Below are positions 27,895 to 38,872 of a stretch of 64,000 bases of DNA, piece by piece; position 1 is the stretch's first letter; each line of letters opens with the position of its first letter. Position numbers and translations under genes: made by a program. The notes beneath the pieces are model-generated. The model did no database searches. It had not been told where the DNA came from and saw only the letters and a list, made by a program, of their open reading frames with translations. Source of the stretch: Pseudomonas sp. WJP1 (GTDB lineage Bacteria; Pseudomonadota; Gammaproteobacteria; Pseudomonadales; Pseudomonadaceae); the NCBI RefSeq assembly GCF_028471945.1, contig NZ_CP110128.1, forward strand, positions 732,501 through 796,500, given 5' to 3'.

Positions 27895-28587
27895 ATGCCG
27901 GCGAGGCGGCTTGATGTGGAACTGAGACTGAGTCTGTTCGGAATAAACCGCTCGATCGACCTGGGTCGGTTTACCCGTTATCGCAATACGCTGGTGGTGC
28001 TGGCCTCGGCGCTGCTGGCGATCCCCTTGACGGTATTGCTGTTACGGCCCGCCGCCGTGCCGGACCTGGCCCATGGCAATGTGCAGGGCGCGCGGGCACT
28101 GTTTGCGGGTTGGGCCAAGGGCGACATGATCGTGTTGGTGCGCCATGTCGAGCGTTGCGATCACTCCAGCGCGCCCTGCTTGAGTGGTAACGATGGCATT
28201 ACCGATCGCTCGCGCAGCGTTGCGGTGGCCGTCGGTGCACGGTTCGAGCAGTTGGGGCTGGGTCGCGCCGACATCTACAACAGCCCGATGGTGCGTACGG
28301 CACAGACGAGCGGGTACATGTTCAACAAAGTCGGCACCGGCGACGACTGGCTGATTAACTGCAAAGGCACGATGTTGCGCGACGCCCTGGCGCACAAGGT
28401 TGCCGGGCGCAACCTGATCCTGGTGACGCACAGCGAATGCATGGCGCAACTGCAAAAGGATCTCAAATTACCGACTTCGACCCTTGGCTATGGCTCCGCG
28501 CTTTTCGTCACCGCCCAAGCGCAGCAAGCGCCACGCATCCTTGGTTTCATCGAAGCCTCGGACTGGCAATCGGTGACCACCGAATGA
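27895..28587 (+). CDS. Membrane-anchored histidine phosphatase-family protein
   Basis: 230-residue protein with an N-terminal hydrophobic segment (about residues 33-50, LVVLASALLAIPLTVLLL) and a C-terminal phosphoglycerate-mutase-like phosphatase domain. The catalytic RH of LVRHVERC (about residues 81-88), the IYNSPMVRTAQTS block and the second His in LVTHSECM are all present. It resembles Ais/PmrG-type lipopolysaccharide-core heptose phosphatases. The next gene, a PAP2 phosphatase, follows closely, which suggests a shared role in envelope lipid or LPS dephosphorylation. Confidence 0.75.
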   Translation: MPARRLDVELRLSLFGINRSIDLGRFTRYRNTLVVLASALLAIPLTVLLLRPAAVPDLAHGNVQGARALFAGWAKGDMIVLVRHVERCDHSSAPCLSGNDGITDRSRSVAVAVGARFEQLGLGRADIYNSPMVRTAQTSGYMFNKVGTGDDWLINCKGTMLRDALAHKVAGRNLILVTHSECMAQLQKDLKLPTSTLGYGSALFVTAQAQQAPRILGFIEASDWQSVTTE

Positions 28588-28613
28588 ATTCACTCTCTGA
28601 ATCAGGACGCACC

Positions 28614-29459
28614 ATGCAGACGGCTTCCCGTTCCCGTTTTTACTGGCTGAACTTCGGTATCCCACTGGCCTGCGCGGTCGTGGTGTTCCTGATGTTCGAC
28701 CTGACCCGGATCGACATCGCCTTCAACGATCTTTTTTTTGACCCGGTGACGCAGACGTTCCCGCTGGACCATGTGCACCTGTTCGAAAAAATCACCCATA
28801 AATGGGCGCGGATCATTCCGAACTGGACCGGCGAGATCGCCATCATCGGTGCCTTGCTGTCGTTTCTCTGGCCGCGGTTGAAGGCCGAAAAACACGCGAA
28901 AATCATCGCCTTCCTGGAGAAGATCAAAGTCGCGCCGGTACTGCGCTTTGCCTGCAAGCATCGTCGGGATTTCCTCTACGTGGTGTTTGCGTTCTCCATC
29001 AGCACCGGCGTGATCCACTACCTCAAGGGCCATACCAGCGTGTATTGCCCGATCGAGACCACCCAATACGGCGGGAAGATCGAGCACAAGGAGTGGTACG
29101 AGAATTTCGATTTGCTCAAGGTCGCAGGTGACGGTCGCTGCTGGCCAGGTGGGCATGCCTCCGGTGGTTTCACCATGCTTGCGTTGTACTTTGTTGCACG
29201 CCGTTACCGCTGGCGCCATGCCAAGGCACTCATGTATGGCTCACTGGCCCTGGGGTTCGTGTACGGCACGACGCGGGTGGTGCAGGGCTGGCACTACATG
29301 TCCCACACCTTCTGGGCCGGGATCTTCGTGTGGCTGGCGTGTTTGCTGACGGCGCTGGCGTTTTACGGGCGAGCACGGTTGGAGATGCCGGTGCTGCGCA
29401 AGGCTGAAAAACCGGCATTGGTGGCTCAACCTGTCGGACTTGCTCCTGCGGATCAATAG
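28614..29459 (+). CDS. PAP2-superfamily membrane phosphatase
   Basis: Inner-membrane type 2 phosphatidic-acid phosphatase-like protein, about 281 residues from the ATG at 28614 (AGGA seven bases upstream); an ATG at 28584 overlapping the preceding stop is an alternative. The sequence has the subfamily K-x6-CP and GRCWPGGHASGGF (in place of PSGH) motifs and RVVQGWHYMSHTF, where the last catalytic position is His rather than Asp. Five to six hydrophobic segments. It is co-oriented with the histidine-phosphatase gene. Likely substrate is a lipid pyrophosphate or lipid A, unproven. Confidence 0.82.
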   Translation: MQTASRSRFYWLNFGIPLACAVVVFLMFDLTRIDIAFNDLFFDPVTQTFPLDHVHLFEKITHKWARIIPNWTGEIAIIGALLSFLWPRLKAEKHAKIIAFLEKIKVAPVLRFACKHRRDFLYVVFAFSISTGVIHYLKGHTSVYCPIETTQYGGKIEHKEWYENFDLLKVAGDGRCWPGGHASGGFTMLALYFVARRYRWRHAKALMYGSLALGFVYGTTRVVQGWHYMSHTFWAGIFVWLACLLTALAFYGRARLEMPVLRKAEKPALVAQPVGLAPADQ

Positions 29460-29539
29460 TATCCAGTGCCCGGTTCACAGCCAGCTCCGCCAGGGATTTT
29501 GCCCAGGGGGCTGTCCCGGGGCAGGACTTTTCGCCAGAC

Positions 29540-29565
29540 AAAAAAAAGCCCGCGGGAGGGCGGGC
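29540..29565 (-). terminator. Intrinsic terminator of the DUF2252 gene
   Basis: Read on the minus strand: stem gcccgc / gcgggc with a six-base loop followed by a run of eight T (29540-29547 in complement). It lies about 100 bases past the DUF2252 stop codon. Confidence 0.8.
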
Positions 29566-29666
29566 AAACCGTAGTTTCTTGAATGAGCGAGACAAATGTA
29601 CAGCGAGTGGCCTGAACGCGGGGTGAAGAAAAGTTCATGTCGTTCCCGAGGCGCACTCCACCGCGC

Positions 29667-31073
29667 CTAAGGCAGATGATCCGTTGCAAAATCCGCTTCC
29701 GAGCGCGCGTGCAATTTTCCCTTGCGACACGCTTGCTGGAAGTGTTCGAAGTCGCGCTCGTTCTGTTTGGCGTAGCCTTGGGCATACTGATAGAGGGCAT
29801 CGGCCAGTGCCTGGCTCTTGCCGATGTAGCCGCTGATGTACGCGGCCTGTCCTGAAGACTTGGCGTGCGCGCGGGCCAGGGCGCGGCCACAAATCCGTGC
29901 GTAGGCTGCGAACGCTTCCCCGTCGAAGGTCTCGAGTTCGGCCGAGATCTTCATATCGCGCAACTGCCGCACATGGAAGTGACGCCCGCTGGGGCCGGTG
30001 GTCCAACCAAGGAACAAATCGCTGGCTGATTGCATCAGGCGTTGGCCGTCAACCACGCGCTGCCCCTCATGCCGGGCCCGTGATTTGGTCTTCACGAAGC
30101 CGGCGAGCACTGAGCGTCGTGCTTCCTTGAATTGCAGGAACAACGGGAATTCCTGCTCGTCGGTCAGCAGCGCCACCAGGCAACGCTTACCGACGCTGCC
30201 GACACCCACCACCTTGAACGCCATGTCCTGCACCTCAAAGCGCGACAGCAGCTCGCGACGGTCGGTTTGCAGCGTGCCTCGGTAGTCGCGCAGGAAGGTG
30301 TCATACAGCGGTCGCCAGTCCGAAAGGCGCAGCCAGTCATCGTCGGCATCCAGCAAGGTGGTGTGGTTGTGCAGGTGGAAAATTTCCGGCAGGTCGTCGC
30401 GAATGATCAGGCGGCCCTGTTTGTCGCGCTCGCTGATTTTCGGCAGCAGCTGCGCATGGGTACGACGTTCGGCTTTCTCCATCGCCCGTTGCACATGCTC
30501 CAGGTTTTTTTTGCTCGCCTGTGCACGTAAGTCGTCATAAGTGATGGACTCATACCAGGTGTCCATCGCGCTTTGTTCGGCGCACTCGAGCATCGTTTGC
30601 TGATAAGCGCCCACCAGTTGGTGGCAGACCGTATCTTCCACCGAGCTGCCATGGCGCAAGTCACGGGTGGCCACCAGGAAACTGGCCACCAGCCGTTTCA
30701 AGTCCCATTCCCAGGGACCGGGATGCACCTCGTCGAAATCGTTGACGCTGAACAGCAGCTTGCGCTCGGGGGTGGCAAATCCGCCAAAATTCATCAGATG
30801 ACAGTCGCCACAGATCGGAGCAACCAGCCCCATGTCCGGCGTCCCCGCCAGGTCGTGCGCCTGTAGCAACGCATTGCCGCGAAAGAAGCTGAAAGGCGAT
30901 TCCAGCATGCGCCCATACCGCAATTCGACCAGCGATCGGATGCGACCCTCACTTGACGCCTTGATCAGCGGAACAGGGTCGCGCCTGGTTTTGCCCATCG
31001 ACGCCTGCTGATTGCGCGGACACTTCTTGCGGGCTTCCTTGCCTTGCTTGAGGCGATCTTTGAGTGCAGTCAT
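29667..31073 (-). CDS. DUF2252 family protein
   Basis: 468-residue cytoplasmic protein of the uncharacterised DUF2252 family, which has a protein-kinase/aminoglycoside-phosphotransferase-like fold. The family motifs GDCHLMNFGGFATPER (about residues 88-103) and SVNDFDEVHPGPWEWDLKRL (about 108-127) are clear, corresponding to the catalytic HxN and DFD elements. The N-terminus is rich in Lys/Arg. It is a single gene with no obvious partner; the divergent and convergent neighbours are unrelated. Substrate unknown. Confidence 0.85.
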   Translation of the reverse strand: MTALKDRLKQGKEARKKCPRNQQASMGKTRRDPVPLIKASSEGRIRSLVELRYGRMLESPFSFFRGNALLQAHDLAGTPDMGLVAPICGDCHLMNFGGFATPERKLLFSVNDFDEVHPGPWEWDLKRLVASFLVATRDLRHGSSVEDTVCHQLVGAYQQTMLECAEQSAMDTWYESITYDDLRAQASKKNLEHVQRAMEKAERRTHAQLLPKISERDKQGRLIIRDDLPEIFHLHNHTTLLDADDDWLRLSDWRPLYDTFLRDYRGTLQTDRRELLSRFEVQDMAFKVVGVGSVGKRCLVALLTDEQEFPLFLQFKEARRSVLAGFVKTKSRARHEGQRVVDGQRLMQSASDLFLGWTTGPSGRHFHVRQLRDMKISAELETFDGEAFAAYARICGRALARAHAKSSGQAAYISGYIGKSQALADALYQYAQGYAKQNERDFEHFQQACRKGKLHARSEADFATDHLP

Positions 31074-31160
31074 GTGGACTCTTTCGGTGGGGGAGGGAGG
31101 AGGTGTGCGATTGAGTGTAGAAGGGGTTTGGGGGCGAAGCCGGTGTTACACCCATCATCC

Positions 31161-31793
31161 TCAATACTCCGTCACCTTCTGCCTGCGCAAGATCCATCCC
31201 GCCTCCCCAGGCATCAACCGGTACTGGATCTCGCGCATCTTCCCGGTCCGACCCGCCGAGGCGTCCGCGCTGTCATACAGCACAAACCGTTGCACCAATG
31301 TGTTTTCCACCACGGCAAACTCGTCCTCGCCCCGATACCCCTCGGCGATTTTCGGGTCTTCGCTGACCGGTGGCAGATAGATCGCGCTGAGGGATTTTTT
31401 CCGGTTGGCGGAGTAGGCAACAAGCTCGCCGGGCAATCCGCGCCCTGGAGACCTGACGAACACGTAGATTTCCGGTGAGCCATCCCGATCAATGTCTGCA
31501 ACTTCTGCCCTGGAGATGTCGCTGGCCAGGGGATGAGTCATGGCTGAATTATCTATTTCCAGCCCTTGGGGAGCGATGCGCATTACCCGGCTGCTATCGA
31601 CTGACGCCTGCGTCACATGAAAAGTAATTCCCTGCAGTTCGAGCGTCTGGTCGAAAGGCTGCGTGCCGTTACCGGCATAGGTATCAACGCCGTTGTTGAA
31701 AGAAACATGCTCGACCTGAGGGGCGATTTCGCTGGCGGCCTGTGCCGGCAGGGCGACCATCGCCGTCAGCAGGGCCAGAATCCGGATGTTCAT
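31161..31793 (-). CDS. Secreted hypothetical protein, possibly PliI-like
   Basis: 210-residue protein with a Sec signal peptide (MNIRILALLTAMVALPAQAAS, cleavage expected after AQA). The mature part is rich in beta strands and includes ADIDRDGSPEIYVFVRSPG (about residues 98-116) and EDEFAVVENTLVQRFVLYD, a pattern similar to PliI-type inhibitors of invertebrate lysozyme. The match is by eye and weak. It lies on the same strand as the DUF2252 gene with an 87-base gap between its start and nothing upstream in common. Confidence 0.6.
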   Translation of the reverse strand: MNIRILALLTAMVALPAQAASEIAPQVEHVSFNNGVDTYAGNGTQPFDQTLELQGITFHVTQASVDSSRVMRIAPQGLEIDNSAMTHPLASDISRAEVADIDRDGSPEIYVFVRSPGRGLPGELVAYSANRKKSLSAIYLPPVSEDPKIAEGYRGEDEFAVVENTLVQRFVLYDSADASAGRTGKMREIQYRLMPGEAGWILRRQKVTEY

Positions 31794-31923
31794 GTTCTGC
31801 GTCCTGAATGCTTCCGTTCAGTGGAGGGATGAGCATAGATCCGCTTGCCAGTTCGCACCGCTCACGACTGGCCAGTGACCTATTCTTTGATTCTGGCCAG
31901 CATTGAAAGGGGGGGCAGACCCC

Positions 31924-32643
31924 ATGAACGATTTGCTGAAAAAAGTACTCGACGCCCATGGCGGCCTGGAGCGCTGGAACAGGTTCACCACGCTCAACGC
32001 CACCATCGTCACGGGCGGGGAGCTGTGGGCAATCAAGGGCGTGGTGCAAGACACGATGCCCCGCGAGATGACCGTCAGCCTGCACCAGCAAAGCGCCAGC
32101 GTCACACCGTTCGGCAACCCGCACTGGCGCACGGTATTCCGTGCCGACTACATCGCCATCGAAACCACCGATGGAGAAATCGTGCGCGAGCGAGCGAACC
32201 CGCGAAAATCATTCGACGGGCACGCCATGGACACCCCCTGGGACCCGCTGCACCGCGCGTACTTCAGCGGATACGCCATGTGGACCTACCTGACGACGCC
32301 GTTTTTCATGGCGATGCCGGGGTTCAACGTCACTGAGATCGCGCCCTGGCAGGAAGGCCCCGAGATCTGGCGCGGTCTGCGGGTCGAGTTTGCGCAACAC
32401 ATCGCCAGTCATAGCCGTTTCCAGGATTTTTACTTCGCAGATGACGGCCTGTTGCGTCGACACGACTATCACGTCGACGTGGCTGGGGGCTTTGCAGCCG
32501 CCCAGTACGTGAGCGAGTACGTTGAAGCCCAGGGCTTTGGTTTTCCTTCCCGGCGTAGAGCCTACCTGCGGGGCGAGGATCTGCAGCCGGTGCGCGAGAG
32601 GGTGATGGTGTCGATTGACTTGAGCGAGTTTCATTTGAGTTGA
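31924..32643 (+). CDS. Conserved hypothetical protein
   Basis: 239 residues from the ATG at 31924, preceded by GGGGG; an earlier start at 31903 would add seven residues. No signal peptide is evident. The N-terminus has VLDAHGGLERWNRFTTL, and aromatic-rich segments TPWDPLHRAYFSGYAMWTYL and FYFADDGLLRRHDYHVDV look like strands of an outer-membrane or LolA-like fold, though this is not certain. Divergent from the secreted hypothetical protein at 31.2-31.8 kb. Function not recognised. Confidence 0.65.
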   Translation: MNDLLKKVLDAHGGLERWNRFTTLNATIVTGGELWAIKGVVQDTMPREMTVSLHQQSASVTPFGNPHWRTVFRADYIAIETTDGEIVRERANPRKSFDGHAMDTPWDPLHRAYFSGYAMWTYLTTPFFMAMPGFNVTEIAPWQEGPEIWRGLRVEFAQHIASHSRFQDFYFADDGLLRRHDYHVDVAGGFAAAQYVSEYVEAQGFGFPSRRRAYLRGEDLQPVRERVMVSIDLSEFHLS

Positions 32644-32660
32644 GGGATAAAGCGCGGCTA

Positions 32661-32694
32661 ACAAAAAAGCCGTAAAGCGTTGGCTTTACGGCTT
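32661..32694 (-). terminator. Intrinsic terminator of the zeta-toxin operon
   Basis: Perfect stem aagccgtaaagc (32667-32678) / gctttacggctt (32683-32694) with a four-base loop. On the minus strand it is followed by tttttt. It lies 30 bases past the stop of the 56-aa gene. Confidence 0.85.
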
Positions 32695-32724
32695 AATACT
32701 TGACCGGTTTACTTGTCCGAGTAG

Positions 32725-32895
32725 TCAGTTAGCTCGTTTGGTTTGAGCTTCCATCATCACAAGGTTCTGCTGCTTGGTAGCCTCAGTCAGTACTTCGCTG
32801 TAGACACGCTTTTTCTGCTCTGATTTAGCATTGCGAATGAAATCAGCAAAGGGGCTCTTGGTGCCCTTGGATAAGCCTGGCTTGATCGAAATCAT
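32725..32895 (-). CDS. 56-aa protein translationally coupled to zeta toxin (candidate antitoxin)
   Basis: Unlisted short gene: start ATG at 32895-32893, TGA stop at 32727-32725. It encodes 56 residues beginning MISIKPGLSKGTKSPFADF, rich in Lys, Gln and Ser and predicted helical. Its ATG overlaps the zeta-toxin TGA as ATGA, and a strong terminator follows 30 bases later, so the two form a two-gene unit. No similarity to the epsilon or PezA antitoxins is recognised. The tight coupling to a toxin suggests, but does not prove, an antitoxin role. Confidence 0.65.
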   Translation of the reverse strand: MISIKPGLSKGTKSPFADFIRNAKSEQKKRVYSEVLTEATKQQNLVMMEAQTKRAN

Positions 32896-33617
32896 TGATT
32901 CGCTCCTGATCCTAACCCGAGCACGGCCATTAAGTCAGCCCGCGTGTGTCGCTCAGGGATATGGTAGTCAATTTTATCGACTCCAGCCTTGTAAAGACGT
33001 CCTGAATTATCGATATGCTTGAGCAGTAAATCCACGTGCACGTCGCCTCCGTACTCTAGCTTAATAGTGTTTACCACGTCACGCGCGGCGAAATACTGAT
33101 CGATGAAGTGCTCGGGCCGGATTCTTCTCCCTTCAGCGGCTTCGCGAGCTTTGACAAAGTCCCATGCGAGGAGTGGATTTTGGTAGACGTAGAGGATTTG
33201 TACGAATCGTCCCTTGCGCAGTGATCGCTCCACATTCCTTCTTGCCACTTCGATATTGGAAAGTGTTCCATCCAGGACAAATGACTGTCTCTGATCGAAG
33301 GCGCAATCCAGAATTTTTTCGACCAGAATCGACACTCCACTCTGGAAAATCCAGGCGTTTCCCCCGGAATACTCACAAAATTCGTTGCGAAGCTCATCAG
33401 GATCAATTCTTAGGATTGCTGTATCAGCAAAAAGATTCACTAGAGCGATTGACGCTTCTGTCTTCCCTGCTCCCGGCGAGCCAGCCATAAATACTGATAC
33501 AGGATCTTGCTCCGGAGGGTATATCGCTATGTCGGTTCGACGCCTGGCTATGGGTTTCTTGTTCGACCGGGCAAAGGAAATCGCTTCATTCTGCAAGAGC
33601 TGTTCATCAGGAGTCAT
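32892..33617 (-). CDS. Zeta toxin-family kinase
   Basis: 241-residue protein of the zeta-toxin family, which phosphorylates UDP-N-acetylglucosamine or other UDP-sugars and so disrupts cell-wall synthesis. Walker A GSPGAGKT at residues 46-53, followed by ILRIDPDELRNEF with the conserved Asp. The ATG at 33617 has AAAGGA six bases upstream; the longer frame to 33686 lacks one. The gene is A/T-rich compared with its surroundings. The usual upstream epsilon or PezA antitoxin is absent; instead a 56-aa gene follows by ATGA overlap. Confidence 0.85.
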   Translation of the reverse strand: MTPDEQLLQNEAISFARSNKKPIARRRTDIAIYPPEQDPVSVFMAGSPGAGKTEASIALVNLFADTAILRIDPDELRNEFCEYSGGNAWIFQSGVSILVEKILDCAFDQRQSFVLDGTLSNIEVARRNVERSLRKGRFVQILYVYQNPLLAWDFVKAREAAEGRRIRPEHFIDQYFAARDVVNTIKLEYGGDVHVDLLLKHIDNSGRLYKAGVDKIDYHIPERHTRADLMAVLGLGSGANQ

Positions 33618-33789
33618 CGCCAGTCCTTTGGTATGGAGTACATCAAAGGTGAAGCACAGATTGGAGACCGAAACGTTGTGAAACAAAGCATACAGATTTA
33701 CTTATCGCGCTCCAGTGCCTGGCGGGCGACACGAGTTGAAGGAAATTTCCTAGGACTGGAACCATATACTTGGCATGGCAGCTTCCGCT

Positions 33790-34260
33790 CTAACCTTGTC
33801 GAATTGCTCCCAACGTCACCGTGTGCTTGAAATGATGTTCCCAAAGCCTCACCCCCAATGCCCCCGTGCGATCCAGCGATGACCCCACCGTCAAATCCGT
33901 GATCAATGTCGGCTGCAACCCCGCATCGAACAACGCGAACCCGGCCGCCAGGCAGCAGGTTTCGGTTTGCAGGCCGCACACCAGTACCCGTTCCACCTTC
34001 AGGCTTAGCAAATATTCGATGGTCTCCGGCGACGGTGCGTAGCCGTGCTTGATAAAGGTACGGTCGGCCTCGATCAGGCTGTCGTCGTCTGGCGCGGGGT
34101 GCCAGCCGAGCTGTTTCTGGAAGGGCGTTACGGATTCGTCGTGGCGTTCGACGGTGGCGACGCTGGGCAGGGTGCCGATCAAGCTGCGGATGCCGTCGAT
34201 GAGCCATTGGGGTGGGGTGAAGCTGGGTTGTACGTCGATGATCAGGAGGGCTTGGCGCAT
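33790..34260 (-). CDS. Isochorismatase-like cysteine hydrolase
   Basis: 156-residue isochorismatase-fold hydrolase; the ATG at 34260 follows GGAG, and the longer frame upstream is not supported. The catalytic triad appears as Asp in IIDVQPSF (residue about 9), Lys in FIKHGYAPS, and Cys in CGLQTETCCLAAGFAL, preceded by a cis-peptide-like VLVCGL. Substrates in the family range from isochorismate to nicotinamide and other amides. No operon partner is present. Confidence 0.85.
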   Translation of the reverse strand: MRQALLIIDVQPSFTPPQWLIDGIRSLIGTLPSVATVERHDESVTPFQKQLGWHPAPDDDSLIEADRTFIKHGYAPSPETIEYLLSLKVERVLVCGLQTETCCLAAGFALFDAGLQPTLITDLTVGSSLDRTGALGVRLWEHHFKHTVTLGAIRQG

Positions 34261-34330
34261 GGGCTTCTCCGAGGGGGCGTTGCGACGGTGGCTGATGTGG
34301 CCACGATTGTTTTGCGGTGGTCTGGCTGGC

Positions 34331-34358
34331 GCCTTCGCGGGCAAGCTCCGCTCCTACA
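34331..34358. repeat. Single REP element
   Basis: gccttcgcgggcaagctccg followed by ctcctacag, a lone REP half with the tail expected of a pair, lying between the cysteine hydrolase promoter region and the tmRNA 3' end. No facing second copy is seen within 100 bases. Confidence 0.7.
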
Positions 34359-34397
34359 GGGGGGCGTGTGAGTCCGGGATTACGAACCCCCAGATGC

Positions 34398-34424
34398 AAC
34401 AAAACCCGCACTGGGCGGGTTTGT
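34398..34424 (-). terminator. Intrinsic terminator of ssrA
   Basis: On the minus strand, aaacccgc / gcgggttt stem with a short loop followed by a T-rich tract; it starts about 16 bases beyond the tmRNA CCA end. Confidence 0.8.
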
Positions 34425-34437
34425 CTTGCTTCGTATT

Positions 34438-34834
34438 TGGTGGAGCCGGGGGGATTTGAACCCCCGTCCGCCAGTACTCCGCTGTCGGTACTACATGCGT
34501 AGCCGTGTCTATTAAGTTAACCCTCAGCGACCCGACGGGCAGGGTGCTTTGGGCGAGTTGTGTAAGTTTTAGCCGCTTCGTCCACAACGTACTGCACGGC
34601 GATTCTGTTCTATATGACAATCACTTTGGGTTTACAGACATCCCCTGGTGATTGCTGGACCCGAAGGTACCAGAAGCTCAGGGCTAAGGCTGCTTACGCA
34701 GCGAGAGCGAATTCCTGGCCGTAGTTTTCGTCATTGGCAACTATAAGTAGTTGCAACAGTGGATTTACGAGTTCTGTTACCAACTCGGCATGCACCTAAA
34801 GTTTCGCAACCGGCGTCGAATCCTAAACGGCCCC
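34438..34834 (-). ncRNA. ssrA: Transfer-messenger RNA (tmRNA)
   Basis: RNA of about 397 bases, read 5'-3' on the minus strand. The 5' end ggggccg pairs with the 3' cggctcc that precedes the encoded ACCA tail, forming the tRNA-like acceptor stem; the T-arm gtttgaaccc-type loop (ttcaaatcccc in complement) is adjacent. The internal reading frame (see separate entry) carries an ANDENYGQEFALAA tag. Acts with SmpB (encoded 9 kb away) to rescue stalled ribosomes. The 5' boundary is inferred from the acceptor stem. Confidence 0.95.
34694..34738 (-). other. ssrA: tmRNA proteolysis-tag reading frame
   Basis: Resume codon GCC at 34738 to TAA at 34694 on the minus strand. Translation gives 14 encoded residues, ANDENYGQEFALAA, ending in the LAA degron recognised by ClpXP/ClpAP. 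This is four residues longer than the ten encoded ones of E. coli (ANDENYALAA). Confidence 0.9.
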
Positions 34835-34898
34835 GAACTCATTGCCCGAAAATCTCGTTGAGCAACAAGCCTGTACAGTGTACGCCAATGAGGCGCGG

Positions 34899-34922
34899 AA
34901 GGCCAACCCGAAGGTTGGCCTT
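34899..34922. terminator. Hairpin without T tract downstream of small secreted protein gene
   Basis: aaggccaacc / ggttggcctt with a cgaa/ttcg tetraloop, eight bases past the stop codon of the minus-strand gene at 34931. No T run follows on either strand, so termination may be weak or it may be an mRNA-stabilising structure. Confidence 0.5.
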
Positions 34923-34930
34923 GCCTGTGT

Positions 34931-35206
34931 TCACTTTTTGGTTGGGCTGCGCTGCTGAATTTTCTCTAGCATCTGACCGGAGATCTCGATGCAGTCCTTG
35001 TCGTTACCGGATGCCTGAGCCTTTTTCGCATCGGCCAGCGCGGTTTTCGCGTTATCCATGGAGTTCTCGGATACAGCGGGTGCGGTGGTGATTGCGTCGT
35101 CCAGTTTTTGAAGTTGCGCGTCACAAAGATCTTTGTCCGCCGCAAACACCGGCGAGGCCAACAGTGCAGCAGAAATGAACAATCCAGCCAATGCAGAGTG
35201 CTTCAT
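34931..35206 (-). CDS. Small secreted hypothetical protein
   Basis: 91 residues from the ATG at 35206 (AAGGAG upstream); an earlier ATG at 35224 is not used. Signal peptide MKHSALAGLFISAALLASPVFA, expected to be cut after VFA. The mature protein has two Cys residues and an Ala/Lys-rich helical region ending EKIQQRSPTKK. It resembles small periplasmic DUF5339-type proteins, but I am not sure of that. Divergent in arrangement from the lactate locus. Confidence 0.65.
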   Translation of the reverse strand: MKHSALAGLFISAALLASPVFAADKDLCDAQLQKLDDAITTAPAVSENSMDNAKTALADAKKAQASGNDKDCIEISGQMLEKIQQRSPTKK

Positions 35207-35355
35207 GGGTATCTCCTTGCGCATGAGGGCTCGGTGCTGCCGGTCGATGGGGCTGCTGGCCGAGGGGGTTATAAGCCCGTTTGCAGGGCCTAGCTAAATG
35301 ACTATAGCCGCGCGCAGGAATTCGGTTTTCTTTTGCTGGAAGTGAGTACGAATGC

Positions 35356-35383
35356 AAAAAGGGGCGAAAACGCCCCTTTTCAT
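35356..35383. terminator. Bidirectional intrinsic terminator after dld
   Basis: aaaaggggcg / cgcccctttt stem with an aaaa loop; the A and T flanks allow it to act in either direction. It is directly past the dld stop codon and terminates the lldP-lutABC-dld operon. Confidence 0.85.
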
Positions 35384-35393
35384 TGCGTCATCC

Positions 35394-38200
<2,807 letters not shown>

Positions 38201-38204
<4 letters not shown>

Positions 38205-38872
38205 TGGTCCTCCAGGATCAACACCACCAGGTCTTTCGGACCGTGGGCGCCGTAGGCCAGGACTTGTTCGATGTCAGCGGTTTTCGACGGGCCGGAAACC
38301 AGCAAGGCATTAGTCGGCATGCCTTGCGCCCATTCGAACTCCTGTTGTACCTGATAGAAGTTATCGCGGATTTCACTGGCCTTGAGCAAGGCGAAATGCA
38401 CCGGCGGCGCCAGGCTCATCAGGCGCGGTTCTTCCCGCGTCGGCCAGATGATCAGGCTGCCCGTGGCGGCGATTGCGCCCAGGGTGGTGGTCAGGCTCGC
38501 CGGGGTGTCGTTGAACAGTTCCGCTTTCCATTCTTCAACCGGACGGTCGTAGGCCTTGAGCGCCGGCAGGTCGGGATTTTTCGCCCAATGCTGTGTGACA
38601 CGTTGCCCGTGCGGGGTAGTCGGGGCGATCAACAGGCTGGGCAATTGGCGATCTTGCAGCAGTGTTGCCAGCAAAACCGGCCAGTGTTCACCGCAAGTCA
38701 GGTGGATTTCCGTGTGCACGGCTTCCATCAGTTTGCGCAGTTGCGGGATGCGTTGATCTGGCGTGTAAGTGTAGGGCTTGGTCACCAGCCCGACGTCGAA
38801 GTTGTCCGCCACCGGAGTGGTGCCTGTCAGGCTTTTGCGCAGCTTGGCGAGGATATTTTGCTTGGCGCTCAT
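38201..38872 (-). CDS. lutC: L-lactate utilisation protein LutC
   Basis: 223-residue LUD-domain protein, a subunit of the LutABC L-lactate oxidase (LldEFG in Shewanella). Start ATG at 38872 overlapping the lutB TGA (TGATG); a TTG one codon earlier is less likely. The domain spans most of the protein, ending with the typical SGPSKTADIEQVLAYGAHGPKDLVVLIL. Together with LutA and LutB it oxidises L-lactate to pyruvate. Confidence 0.92.

Noticed and set aside
33618..33789. Possible upstream epsilon/PezA-type antitoxin gene before the zeta toxin
   Set aside because: Only fragments of fewer than 30 codons are open here; no antitoxin-like frame.
33698..34411. Minus-strand frame across the cysteine hydrolase and downstream gap
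   Set aside because: Overlaps the cysteine hydrolase in a different frame; no start with a ribosome-binding site and no domain.
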